In this document: piece by piece, positions 51,301 through 59,809 of the stretch
Layout: every line of letters begins with the position of its first letter
Numbering within the stretch: position 1 is the first letter of the stretch
NCBI GenBank assembly: GCA_934532985.1
Contig: CAKTAV010000005.1
Coordinates: 1 to 64,000, forward strand
Direction of reading: 5' to 3'
Source: an uncultured Butyricicoccus sp.
GTDB taxonomy: Bacteria > Bacillota > Clostridia > Oscillospirales > Butyricicoccaceae
DNA length: 64,000 bases
Made by a program: the position numbers and the translations under genes
The notes under the pieces: model-generated
What the model saw: the letters and a program-made list of their open reading frames with translations, nothing else
The model's database searches: none
Told to the model about the DNA's origin: nothing

Positions 51301-52698
51301 TTAGTTTTCGCTCGCTGCCTCGCGTTCGCTTAGCTCCGTCATAATGCGCGGGTAGATTTTGTCGAGCTTATAGAGGACGAGAACGATGATAGCAGTGCCC
51401 CAAAGGATTAGAGGGCCGATGAGGTAGATCCACTGAATCATATGCAGGGCGGATGCCGGCTGTGCGACAGCGCCGGTCGTGGAGCTGATGTATCCGCTGG
51501 CGTCCATGAGCTTGGTGATAATGGCGCTGCAAATGCCGGTGCCGACTTTGTATCCAAACGTTCCGCCGCCGACAATCAGCGCTTCTTGACGAAGGTTGCT
51601 CTTCCAGTGACCAAACTCAATCGCATCGCCGATCATGCTGAAAATTAGGGTGGTCAACGGAACCTGTCCGCAGGCGCGGATGATCAGAGTGACCATTACC
51701 ATTGGAAAGCTGAGCGGATACAGCATCAGGGCCGCATGTGCGATGACAACAATGATGCAACCCGCCAGCGCCAGCGTACGCTTGTCGAAACGGTGCAGCA
51801 GAAGCGGGCAGCAGAATGCACCGCCAATGAGAATAACCGTCTCGGTCAAATAGAGGACACTGTACATCCATGTGTCATTGCCGAGCAGATATTTGCAGTA
51901 GTATGGAAGCGAGGTGCCGACCAGTGTGATATGCACACAGGTGACGGCCCACAGAATCAAAACCGCCCAGAAATACTGGTTGCCAATGAGCGCAAGGATG
52001 CTTTTGCCTGCCGTCGGGCGTTCGGTATGCGTGACCTTGACCTCGACGGTTTCCTTGCAGCGGAAGAAGCAGATCAGCAGCATGACCAGACCAATGGCGG
52101 ACCAAATGCCCATTGCGATGATCCAAGATTCCTGTGTGTCACCGAACAGCTTGACAATCGGCATGGTCAGCGTGACAGACAGAATGCGTCCAATCGGACC
52201 CATAGCGGCGCGGAATACGGACAGCAGGTCGCGGTTTCGCACGGACCGCGTCATCAGTGATGCCAGTGTACCATAGGGGACGTTAATCATGTTGTAGAAC
52301 AGCGTCGTGCACAGGTTATACACGATAAAAATGTACCAGAACTGAAGCGTTTCTGCGGTTTGCGGGATGGTAAAAATTGCGACGGCAGAAATACAATACG
52401 GTATTGCCGTCCACAAAATCCACGGACGGGTGCGTCCCCAGCGTGTGTGTGTCTTGCCGGTGAGAACGCCCATAACCAGACTGAAAATACCGTCGAGCAC
52501 GCGAGAGATGAGCAAGACCATGCCGATGGTGACGACCGGAATGCCGATATAGTCGGTGTAAAACAGTGTGAGCAGGGTATTGACCATGCCGAACACGATG
52601 TTGCAGGCCGTGTCGCCGCAGCCGTAGGCAATGCCGGTGCTGACGCGCAGCGGCTGCTCCTCAAGCGGTGCAGCAGATGTATTTGTCGAAGCGGACAT
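51301..52698 (-). CDS. GPH-family (glycoside-pentoside-hexuronide) sugar:cation symporter
   Basis: A 465-aa MFS_2 transporter with 12 TM helices. Marks: YGCGDTACNIVFGMVNTLLTLFYTDYIGI, RVLDGIFSLVMGVLTGKTHTRWGRTRPWILW (the D-x-x-x-D and R-G-R-P-W signature of melibiose-type carriers), and a second-half FSMIGDAIEFGHWK. Substrate not determinable. Start behind GAGGAGG. It is divergent from an araC remnant; the duplicated downstream copy of this locus has lost the transporter and kept the regulator. Confidence 0.92.
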   Translation of the reverse strand: MSASTNTSAAPLEEQPLRVSTGIAYGCGDTACNIVFGMVNTLLTLFYTDYIGIPVVTIGMVLLISRVLDGIFSLVMGVLTGKTHTRWGRTRPWILWTAIPYCISAVAIFTIPQTAETLQFWYIFIVYNLCTTLFYNMINVPYGTLASLMTRSVRNRDLLSVFRAAMGPIGRILSVTLTMPIVKLFGDTQESWIIAMGIWSAIGLVMLLICFFRCKETVEVKVTHTERPTAGKSILALIGNQYFWAVLILWAVTCVHITLVGTSLPYYCKYLLGNDTWMYSVLYLTETVILIGGAFCCPLLLHRFDKRTLALAGCIIVVIAHAALMLYPLSFPMVMVTLIIRACGQVPLTTLIFSMIGDAIEFGHWKSNLRQEALIVGGGTFGYKVGTGICSAIITKLMDASGYISSTTGAVAQPASALHMIQWIYLIGPLILWGTAIIVLVLYKLDKIYPRIMTELSEREAASEN

Positions 52699-53207
52699 AG
52701 AAGCTCCTCCTCAGAGAAAATGCGTATAAATAGTACGTTTGTTGTTGTTCTGAGGCTATTATACGGAGTGTGTAAGGAATGACCTTGTGAATATTGCGGT
52801 TTTTGCAGAAAAATAGTGGAAAACATAAATGCAATATTTTCGGGTAATATTGGTGAAATATTGATGAAAATCTGGAAATATGGTATTCTGAACGAGAAAA
52901 TGAAACAGGATTGATTTCGTGTGTATAAAAATGCTCTGTAGGTTCTTGCGAATTGGTACAATGTAACAAAAGCGGATGTACGGAGCAAAAGGGGTATAAA
53001 AACGGACAGATTTCGGGTGTTTTGTCTGTAAATACAGAAGAAAATGTAGCGCAATTTTTGCAGGGTAAGACAAAGAGAAAGGAGAATAGCGTATGATTCA
53101 CATGCGGGATATTCCGAAGGTGCGGATGCTGGCGCCGGATCAGCCGCACATGTGCTATCTGTCGGCTATGACGACTCCAATCGGTTCAGTCAGGTTTTTT
53201 CTAAGAT
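52660..53207. repeat. duplicated GPH/AraC intergenic module, copy A
   Basis: From the transporter's first codons through the divergent promoter region to the regulator start, this stretch aligns with 54211-54706. Most conserved is the block around 52939-52974 (GGTTCTTGCGAATTGG, TACAATGTAACAAAAGCG), found again at 54477-54513. Copies are in direct orientation, 1.55 kb apart. Confidence 0.85.
53093..53207 (+). pseudogene. AraC-family regulator remnant (internal deletion)
   Basis: ATG 53093, behind AAAGGAG, begins 23 codons nearly identical to the intact AraC gene at 54631 (DIPKVRMLAPDQPHMCYLS). At TCGGCTA (53162-53168) the sequence jumps to the second-HTH region of the same gene (out-of-frame YDDSNRFSQVFSK), then loses similarity at about 53207. 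In the intact gene TCGGATA occurs at 54700 and 55394; the deletion between them is 694 bp, which shifts the frame as seen. Confidence 0.9.
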
Positions 53208-53274
53208 AACGAGCTTGTACTATGTAACAAATAATGAACGATAGTCTCGTGAAAAAACCGGTTTTTTTTGGGTG

Positions 53275-53303
53275 TTGACAAATCATATGTGTTATGATAA
53301 AAT
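53275..53303 (+). promoter_or_regulatory. promoter of the 53386 membrane-protein gene
   Basis: TTGACA (53275-53280), 17-bp spacer, TAAAAT (53298-53303). Confidence 0.7.
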
Positions 53304-53385
53304 TACGCGTGTATAGGGGAATGCCAAAATGCTATTTGGCAGGCAAACATCAATCAACGTACAAAAAGAAAATGGAGGGTAAAAG

Positions 53386-53916
53386 GTGAATAGACACAAG
53401 TCTCTGGTATTCAAACTTTCGTTGGCAAAATCAGCGATTAAGACGTGCTTTGTCACAAATGCACTAGCAAATGGAATTTGCTTCTATTTTTTGAGTCATG
53501 GAGAGGGCAGAGCGATGGCGGACTTTGGGTTTAACGCGATGGCAACTGCCTTTATTCTGTCGCTGATCTGTTTCCCGTGTGCGCAGCTCATGGCGGACGG
53601 TATGGACAAGCGCGACGAGCTGGATGCACATACCTATGATCGGGACGATCACCTGCTGATTCATTTCTTCCCGAAGGGAAGGTTGAAGCAGACACTGATT
53701 GCCGCAATCCTGATCACGATTGTGTTCGGACCATTTGAGTCTGGAATTGCGGTAATCGCCGGCTTTGCTTCGGGCAATTTGGTTCCTCTGATTCCGGGGA
53801 CAATTATTCATGGAATTTGTGCCGGATTGATGGGTCTTGCTAGTATGTACCTTGGTTATGTGGGACGGTTTACCACTCTGCGAGCAGAGAAGCAGGAGAT
53901 GGAATTGGTTGCTTGA
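53386..53916 (+). CDS. hypothetical multi-pass membrane protein
   Basis: A 176-aa membrane protein with about four TM helices (MATAFILSLICFPCAQLMADG, TLIAAILITIVFGPFESGIAVIAGF, NLVPLIPGTIIHGICAGLMGLASM) and an acidic cytoplasmic loop KRDELDAHTYDRDDH. GTG 53386 lies 6 nt after GGAGGG. It has its own promoter and terminator and lies between the two copies of the duplicated module. Family not recognised; it is distantly reminiscent of DUF2798 proteins. Confidence 0.72.
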   Translation: MNRHKSLVFKLSLAKSAIKTCFVTNALANGICFYFLSHGEGRAMADFGFNAMATAFILSLICFPCAQLMADGMDKRDELDAHTYDRDDHLLIHFFPKGRLKQTLIAAILITIVFGPFESGIAVIAGFASGNLVPLIPGTIIHGICAGLMGLASMYLGYVGRFTTLRAEKQEMELVA

Positions 53917-53937
53917 ATATTGACACGTTACAAATAC

Positions 53938-53970
53938 ATCCGCTGCTTTTATTAGGCAGCGGATTTTTTG
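53938..53970 (+). terminator. terminator
   Basis: ATCCGCTGC (53938-53946) pairs with GCAGCGGAT (53956-53964), then TTTTTT. Confidence 0.9.
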
Positions 53971-54093
53971 GTCTCTTTCAAAAAAAGTGGGAGAGAAGAT
54001 CGTAAAATGGAACAAATTATGATAGACTAATCGTACTACTATTCGGAAGAAAAGGGGATAGAAAACGCAGCTGCTTGTAAAGGAGAGAAAACC

Positions 54094-54225
54094 ATGCTTT
54101 CCAAAGAACTATTGGTAAATCGAGAGATAAGCTGGCTGGGATTTAACAAAAGAGTGCTTCAGGAGGCGTTTCGCACGGATGTGCCGCTGCGGAGCACAGC
54201 GGCACATCCGCGAGTGGTGCGGTAG
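54094..54225 (+). pseudogene. polyphosphate kinase (ppk1) 5' remnant
   Basis: A 43-codon ORF behind AAAGGAGAG. Codons 1-32 read LLVNREISWLGFNKRVLQEAF...DVPL, the conserved N-terminus of Ppk1 (NRELSWLxFNxRVLxEA, then VPLLERLKF). Right after VPL the homology stops at a perfect inverted repeat, and the frame runs into reversed GPH-transporter sequence to a TAG. The rest of ppk1 is absent from the window. Confidence 0.85.
54176..54210. repeat. perfect 14-bp inverted repeat at the ppk1/GPH junction
   Basis: CGGATGTGCCGCTG (54176-54189) and its exact reverse complement (54197-54210) around a 7-nt loop. The left arm is ppk1 coding sequence; the right arm belongs to the reversed transporter remnant. 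Confidence 0.9.
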
Positions 54226-54247
54226 ATGGATCTGTCGAAGCGGACAT
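54197..54247 (-). pseudogene. GPH transporter 5' remnant
   Basis: Read on the minus strand from ATG 54247: MSASTDPSTAPLADVPL, matching the start MSASTNTSAAPLEEQPL of the intact transporter; the GAGGATGAG ribosome region is also retained. Homology ends at the inverted repeat. Confidence 0.8.
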
Positions 54248-54706
54248 AGAAGCTCATCCTCAGAAAAACCGCATACGATCGGTGTTTGTTGTTCTGAGGC
54301 TACTATATGGAGTGTGTAAGGAATGAGCTTGCGAATATTGCGGTATTTATAGAAAAACAGCAAAAATGAAATATGTTACGGGGAATATGGGCAGAAATAT
54401 TGATGAAAAGCTGAAAATATGGTGCTCTAATTGCGGAAACAATCCAGAAACAGTTGTATATGGATAGCAATACTCGGTAGGTTCTTGCGAATTGGTACAA
54501 TGTAACAAAAGCGAATGGACGCAGCAAAATGGCGGAAAAGCGGACGCATTTCCAATGTTTTGTCCGCAAAGAACGAGAAAAATGCAGCGCAATTTTTGCA
54601 GGGTGATAAAATCGGAGAGGAGGATGTTTGATGTTTCATATGCATGATATCCCGAAAATGCGAATGCTGGCGCCGGATCAGCCGCACATGTGTTATCTGT
54701 CGGATA
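54211..54706. repeat. duplicated GPH/AraC intergenic module, copy B
   Basis: Aligns with 52660-53168 (copy A) in direct orientation, from the transporter start through the shared divergent promoter region into the first codons of the AraC gene. Confidence 0.85.
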
Positions 54707-55491
54707 TGGACGCCGATCAGACAGGACGTGCCAGAGCCATCCACAGCCATGCAGATGTTACGGAAATCGGTTTGATCTGCTCGGGGCGCGGCTTGCACCG
54801 CATCGGTGACCGTTATTATTTCAGTCAGCCCGGCGACATTTTGATTTTCAACACCAATGTGTTGCATCAGGATATGTCACAGAGTGAAGAACCGATGCAT
54901 TCTTATGTCTGCGGCATTCAGGGGCTGCGCTGGGAAGGGCGTGCGCCGGGACAGATTGCGCGGACACCGGAGGAATGTCACCTGAAAAGTGGAAGCTACG
55001 AGCCGTTTTTGCGGCACGGATTTGACACGATTCAGGAGGGATTGAAGCGTAATTCGCCGCACGTCGCGGCCTTTACGCAAGGATTTTTGCAGTCCATACT
55101 GGCGGTCTTGGCGCAGCTGCTGGACGATTCCGGACACAGCGTTTCCAACCAGATTATCCGCGGCTCGATGCTGGCGAAGGAGCTGCGCAGCTATATCGAC
55201 CAGAATTTCCGGCAGAATTTTACGCTGGATGAGCTGGCAGAGCAGTTTCATATCAGCCGCTACTATGTGTCGCACTGCTTTTCGGATGCGTTTGCGTGCT
55301 CGCCGATGCAGTACCGCACCCGCCGCCGCATTGGCGAGGCGCAGTCGCTATTGACAACGTCGGAGCTGAGCATTACCTATATTGCGGGACTGATCGGATA
55401 CGACGACCCGAATCGGTTCAGTCAGGTGTTTTCTAAGATGGTGGGAATGCCGCCGTCAGAGTACCGCAATTTGAGCGTGCGTCTGCCGTGA
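54631..55491 (+). CDS. AraC-family transcriptional regulator with cupin sensor domain
   Basis: A 286-aa regulator. The N-terminal cupin (residues 20-110) shows HSHADVTEIGLICSGRGLHRIGDRYYFSQPGDILIFNTNVLH; the C-terminal double HTH shows FTLDELAEQFHISRYYVSHCFSDAFACSPMQYRTRRRI and ITYIAGLIGYDDPNRFSQVFSKMVGMPPSEYR. Start ATG 54631 behind GAGGAGG. Presumably a sugar sensor; its former divergent transporter survives only as a stump next to it, while the complete transporter at 51301 has lost its own regulator. It may therefore act on that transporter in trans. Confidence 0.93.
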   Translation: MFHMHDIPKMRMLAPDQPHMCYLSDMDADQTGRARAIHSHADVTEIGLICSGRGLHRIGDRYYFSQPGDILIFNTNVLHQDMSQSEEPMHSYVCGIQGLRWEGRAPGQIARTPEECHLKSGSYEPFLRHGFDTIQEGLKRNSPHVAAFTQGFLQSILAVLAQLLDDSGHSVSNQIIRGSMLAKELRSYIDQNFRQNFTLDELAEQFHISRYYVSHCFSDAFACSPMQYRTRRRIGEAQSLLTTSELSITYIAGLIGYDDPNRFSQVFSKMVGMPPSEYRNLSVRLP

Positions 55492-55505
55492 TGGGCAGTG
55501 TAACA

Positions 55506-55562
55506 AATGACGTGGAACAAAAACACAGCGGTCGCTCCGATTGGGCGTGCTGCGTCATTTTG
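55506..55562 (+). terminator. possible terminator of the AraC gene
   Basis: AATGACG (55506-55512) pairs with CGTCATT (55553-55559), with an inner CAGC/GCTG stem, then TTTT. A long loop lowers confidence. Confidence 0.45.
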
Positions 55563-55616
55563 GAGTGATTATACGGAAAAGACCGGCGAAAAAGGGGAAT
55601 GACACCACAAAATTTG

Positions 55617-55645
55617 TTGTCAAACCAGCCGATTCGTTGTATAGT
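55617..55645 (+). promoter_or_regulatory. promoter of the PQQ-propeller surface gene
   Basis: TTGTCA (55617-55622), 17-bp spacer, TATAGT (55640-55645). Confidence 0.75.
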
Positions 55646-55755
55646 AATAGTAGGTAGCTGTCGCTGTTTCTATGGACGGCGATATGCCTTTGGAAAATGC
55701 ACCGTGATGCCGCGCGCGGCGCGGTGACACGATGAAAGTGAGGGGGAGATCAGCA

Positions 55756-58719
55756 ATGAAACGACGGCATTCCCAATTGGCGGCTGCGGCGTTGTGCGCG
55801 GCAATTGTCGCGGGCATGGTACCGACGGCGTTGGGAGCAGAAAATCATGTGGCCGATAGGGCCGGACCGTCCTCTGCGGATACGACAAAGGAAAAATGGA
55901 CGGCTTCTGTCGGCGGAGGAAAAACGACAGCGGTTGTCAGTGCAGATGATTCGGTATATGTTGCCTCCGGCAGCACGCTGTATCAGCTCGACCGCGACAG
56001 CGGCGATGTGCAGCACAAGAAAACGATGGAGGCGGAAGTCGCCTCGTCGGAGATTGCGCCGACAGTGGCGGGCGGAAAGGTATTTGTCGCACTGAGCGGC
56101 GGACGCGTGCAGGCATTTGGTGCGGACAGCTTGGATTCACTCTGGGTGAGCGAGAGCTTAGGTGACAGCATCACCTGCCCGATTGTCAGCGCAGATGGAA
56201 AGCTGTATACCGGCACGAGCAGCGCGTTTGTGTGCCTGACCACGTCGGATGACGACACCAGCCAGAGTACGGAGACCAAGTCCGTTCAGTGGAAAAATGA
56301 AGCGGCGGGCGGCTTTGACGGCGTCGGCGCGTATGCGTCCAGCGACTGTGTGGTATTTGGCTCGGAGCAGGGCGTTCTGTATTCGGTAAATCCGGAGACG
56401 GGCGAGCAGATTGACACGATGGAGACGGCAAACGGTACTTCAAACGCCGTTGCCTCGTCGATTGTCAAGGACGACGACGGACTGTATTTTACCTGTAAGA
56501 ATGGCGCGCTGTTCCGCGTGGGTCTGCAATCCAGCGGCAAGTTCGGCAGCAAGACCACCTATGAGCTGGGCGGTCCGGCGGCCACCACGCCGACGATTGT
56601 CGACGATCGCGTGTATGTGGGCGTGAGCGGCAGCTCGGAGGACGCACAGTCCGGTGCGAGCCTGAAGGTCATCACCTACAACAGCGCATCCAATGAGCTG
56701 AAGGCGGCCTACAGCCTGAATACCGAGGGCTTTGTACAGGGCGCGCCGCTGGCGGCGGAGGCCGATGACGGCGTTCGCGTCTACTTCACGACAAACAACG
56801 ACGCGGGTTCGATGTACTCTTTCTTGGATACGGATTCCACGACGAGCGGTCAGGTAAGCAAGCTGTATACGCCGGACAGCGGAAAGGGCGGCAAGACCGC
56901 CGGTGCGGTTGCCTCCGAGAGCGGCGAGCTGTATTACAGCACGTCCAGCGGCACGGTGATTGCGCTGGAGAAAAAGGATAACGACACGCCCGACCCGACG
57001 CCGGGAACGCCGATGCTTTCTAAGGTATCAGCGGATCGACGCGTCAAGGACACCACAGTTGCTGACCTGACGGTGAAAAGCTCAGTGAGCGGCACGCTGT
57101 ATTATACCGTGACCGGCCGAAATGCGTCGCAGCCGGATGTCTTTGCCTCCGGCAAGACCAAGAGCGTGAAGGCGGGTACAAATGAAATTAAGCTGACCGA
57201 TCTGTCGGACCACGAGAGCACGGTTTGGGTAGGACTCAAGACGAGCGACGGCGAGACGACGGAGATTAAGAGCGCCGATATTGCGGCAGTAGTCAAGGCG
57301 GAAATTACCGTCAACCCGTCGGATGCCAAGCTGACGGTTAAGCGCGGTAAGACATCGGTGGAAAAACAGTCCGGCAAGGACGGCAAGTATACATACCGTT
57401 TGGTGGCAGGGGAAAAGTACACGATGACTGCCCGCAGAGACGGCTATGTGACCTATGCCAAGGTGGTAACGGCGAAGAGTTCCAAGACCAGCTACACCAT
57501 CACGCTGCTGAGCAAGGATTGCAAGCTGGAGCAGCTGTCGCTGAGCTCGTCCTCGACAAATGTCAAGGCAGACTTCTCGATGGAGCCGAGCTTTGACCCG
57601 AGCAAAACATCCTATACGGCTAAGACCACGCGGGATATTGACGCGGTTTATCTGTGGCTACGCAAGAGTGATTCCTCGGCTTCCTGCCATGTGTATGGCA
57701 AGAGCGGTGTGAGCAAAAAGAGCATGCGCAAGAATCAGTCGTTGTACGCCGAGTCGACAAACGGCTATCAAAGATACGCCTTCCGCTTTGCAGGCGGACG
57801 GTCTACCGCAACCTTGAGTATTAAGGTGAAGGCGGCGGATAAAACCGAACGCACCTATGAAGTTAAGGTAAAACGGGCGGATAAGACACCCCCGAAGCTC
57901 AAGACGATTACGAAGGGTACCGGACGCACAGGAGCGGATTCGGCAACGGTCATTGTGCACTCGACTGAGGCGGCAACCGGACATCTGAAGGTAGCCAATC
58001 CGGGCGTTGTACCGACAGAGATTGTCAAGACGGGCAAATCGTTTACGCTGAAGAAGGGAACGACAACGCTGCGCATCAGCAAGCTGGCTTCGACCGAACG
58101 CCACCTGTATATTGTTGCAGTGGATAAGAACGGCAACAAGAGCGCAAAGCTCAAGGTTGTGATTCCGGCGGATAAGAGCATCACGCCGAGTACGAACAGC
58201 AATACGAATAAGACGACGGGCACGCCATCGGGCAGCCGCCGCAATTTCAGCTGGATACCCCGCCTTATTGGCAATGGCAGCAATAAGGCGACACCGAGCA
58301 CGGGTAACGGAAACAAGACGACCAGTGTTACCGGAGGAAAGACGGGCACAAGCTCGACGACTGGCAGCAAGACCGGAACGTCGAATTCCATCGGAGCGAC
58401 CGGATCGACCGCTGACCCGAGCAGCACGACGGGCGGCATCACCGGAGGAACCACAACGGGTTCGTCGGATGATAATGTTCGAATTTGGAATAGCGCGGAC
58501 GACACGACGATTGACACCGGCGTGACCGACAGCACGATGGAAAATGACGCGAATGGTGCGGACTCCGTGGACAATGGCGGAAGTGGAAATGTACCGGATA
58601 ACAGTGTGATTTCCGATGGAACGCCGGCATGGCAGATCCTTGTGATTCTGATTGTGGTCTGCGGCGTTGGCTTCGGCGTTTACTGGTTCATCATTCGCCG
58701 TAAGCATCCGGACGCATAA
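55756..58719 (+). CDS. membrane-anchored surface protein with PQQ-like beta-propeller and cadherin-like domains
   Basis: A 987-aa exported protein. The signal peptide covers residues 1-28 (LAAAALCAAIVAGMVPTALGA). A PQQ_2-type beta-propeller follows (about 45-415) with repeats such as DDSVYVASGSTLYQLDRDSGDV, DGKLYTGTSSAFVCL and ESGELYYSTSSGTVIALEK. Then come Ig-like regions, a PEGA-like stretch (TVNPSDAKLTVKRGKTSV, YTMTARRDGYVTYAKVV), a cadherin-like beta-sandwich (LEQLSLSSSSTNVKADFSMEPSFDPSKTSYTA) and a 120-residue Thr/Ser/Gly/Asn-rich stalk. A C-terminal TM helix (ILVILIVVCGVGFGVYWFII) with RRKH anchors it. Start behind GGGGGAG. Function probably adhesion or envelope sensing. Confidence 0.85.
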   Translation: MKRRHSQLAAAALCAAIVAGMVPTALGAENHVADRAGPSSADTTKEKWTASVGGGKTTAVVSADDSVYVASGSTLYQLDRDSGDVQHKKTMEAEVASSEIAPTVAGGKVFVALSGGRVQAFGADSLDSLWVSESLGDSITCPIVSADGKLYTGTSSAFVCLTTSDDDTSQSTETKSVQWKNEAAGGFDGVGAYASSDCVVFGSEQGVLYSVNPETGEQIDTMETANGTSNAVASSIVKDDDGLYFTCKNGALFRVGLQSSGKFGSKTTYELGGPAATTPTIVDDRVYVGVSGSSEDAQSGASLKVITYNSASNELKAAYSLNTEGFVQGAPLAAEADDGVRVYFTTNNDAGSMYSFLDTDSTTSGQVSKLYTPDSGKGGKTAGAVASESGELYYSTSSGTVIALEKKDNDTPDPTPGTPMLSKVSADRRVKDTTVADLTVKSSVSGTLYYTVTGRNASQPDVFASGKTKSVKAGTNEIKLTDLSDHESTVWVGLKTSDGETTEIKSADIAAVVKAEITVNPSDAKLTVKRGKTSVEKQSGKDGKYTYRLVAGEKYTMTARRDGYVTYAKVVTAKSSKTSYTITLLSKDCKLEQLSLSSSSTNVKADFSMEPSFDPSKTSYTAKTTRDIDAVYLWLRKSDSSASCHVYGKSGVSKKSMRKNQSLYAESTNGYQRYAFRFAGGRSTATLSIKVKAADKTERTYEVKVKRADKTPPKLKTITKGTGRTGADSATVIVHSTEAATGHLKVANPGVVPTEIVKTGKSFTLKKGTTTLRISKLASTERHLYIVAVDKNGNKSAKLKVVIPADKSITPSTNSNTNKTTGTPSGSRRNFSWIPRLIGNGSNKATPSTGNGNKTTSVTGGKTGTSSTTGSKTGTSNSIGATGSTADPSSTTGGITGGTTTGSSDDNVRIWNSADDTTIDTGVTDSTMENDANGADSVDNGGSGNVPDNSVISDGTPAWQILVILIVVCGVGFGVYWFIIRRKHPDA

Positions 58720-58761
58720 AAAAGTGCACTGCGATGTGAGAGAAACAAAATAACAGAAACG

Positions 58762-58794
58762 ACGCCGGAAGAGGGTTCCTCTTCCGGCGTTTTG
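58762..58794 (+). terminator. terminator of the propeller gene
   Basis: ACGCCGGAAGAGG pairs perfectly with CCTCTTCCGGCGT around GTT, then TTT. Confidence 0.92.
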
Positions 58795-58914
58795 CTGTAT
58801 AGAAGAGAATGAGGGGAAAAAACGAAAAGGCTTTCACTGAAAGATTTGCGCAAGATAACTGTTTAAATGGGATGGTTAAATAGGAAAAAAGTGAGCATAT
58901 CTCTCGAAAAATCA

Positions 58915-58968
58915 TTGACGGAATGTGATAATTGGAGTATGATTACATTGCAGTTAGAAATGACTAAC
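58915..58968 (+). promoter_or_regulatory. promoter of the ABC exporter with a downstream operator-like dyad
   Basis: TTGACG (58915-58920), 17-bp spacer, TATGAT (58938-58943). GTTAG-N6-CTAAC (58953-58968) lies just past the likely transcription start. Confidence 0.65.
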
Positions 58969-59018
58969 TAAATAGATAGTGCATGCTAACGAATGGAGTT
59001 GGACGATTCTACTGCGTT

Positions 59019-59062
59019 TGCGATCAAGAGATCGGGACGGAGATCGCACAGCTCCGTTTTTT
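59019..59062 (+). promoter_or_regulatory. candidate transcription attenuator in the ABC-exporter leader
   Basis: ACGGAG (59037-59042) pairs with CTCCGT (59052-59057) ahead of a T6 run, a terminator-like hairpin about 40 nt before the start codon. TGCGATC (59019-59025) can instead pair with GATCGCA (59042-59048), which excludes the first hairpin. Stems are short; tentative. Confidence 0.4.
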
Positions 59063-59101
59063 CTTTGCTCGCAAAAAGGAAGAGAAACAGGAGAGTGGAA
59101 C

Positions 59102-59800
59102 ATGTATCTTGCAATCAATGGAATCAGCAAGTCGTTCGGAAGCGGAGACAGCTATACGCAGGTGCTGCGGGGAATTGACTTCGGGGTGGAAAAGGGCAGC
59201 ATATGCGTTCTGCTTGGCCCGTCGGGTTCCGGTAAATCGACGCTATTGAATATTATTGGCGGCATCGAGACGGCAGACAGCGGTTCCATTACCATTGGCG
59301 GCGAGACCATTGTGGGCGAAACGGAACAGCAGCTGTCGCGTTATCGACGGAATCATCTGGGATATGTCTTTCAGTCCTATAATCTGATTCCCAATCTGAC
59401 CGTGCGGGAAAATATTGAGGTCGGCGCGTATCTGAGCAAGGATCCGTTGGACATTGATGCGCTGCTGCACGGACTGGGACTGTGGGAGCATCAGGACAAG
59501 ATACCCAATCAGCTCTCCGGCGGACAGCAGCAGAGAACGTCCATTGGGCGCGCGATTGTAAAAAACCCCGATCTGCTGCTGTGTGATGAGCCGACCGGCG
59601 CGCTGGATTATGCCACGTCCAAGGAAATTTTGAAATTGATTGAGGACGTCAACCAGCGCTATGGCAACACGATTCTCTTGGTTACGCACAACGATGCGAT
59701 CCGCCACATGGCGCATCAGGTTGTTCTGCTGCACGACGGACAGATTCGCCGCATCGACTACAACAAGACGCGCGTTTCAGCGGTAGACCTGAACTGGTAA
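59102..59800 (+). CDS. ABC transporter ATP-binding protein
   Basis: A 232-aa ATPase of the MacB/BceA group: Walker A GPSGSGKSTLLN (about residues 38-49), Q-loop FQSYNLIPNLTV, signature LSGGQQQRTSIGRAI, Walker B LLLCDEPTGALD, H-loop VTHND. Start ATG 59102 follows AGGAG; the ORF is open through the leader but without a ribosome site. It serves the 790-aa permease directly downstream. Confidence 0.93.
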   Translation: MYLAINGISKSFGSGDSYTQVLRGIDFGVEKGSICVLLGPSGSGKSTLLNIIGGIETADSGSITIGGETIVGETEQQLSRYRRNHLGYVFQSYNLIPNLTVRENIEVGAYLSKDPLDIDALLHGLGLWEHQDKIPNQLSGGQQQRTSIGRAIVKNPDLLLCDEPTGALDYATSKEILKLIEDVNQRYGNTILLVTHNDAIRHMAHQVVLLHDGQIRRIDYNKTRVSAVDLNW

Positions 59801-59809
59801 GGGGGAGCC

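Noticed and set aside
58979..59101. Upstream extension of the ABC ATPase ORF or a leader peptide
   Set aside because: No ribosome site at its start codons, the peptide has no ATPase homology, and the DNA overlaps the candidate attenuator.
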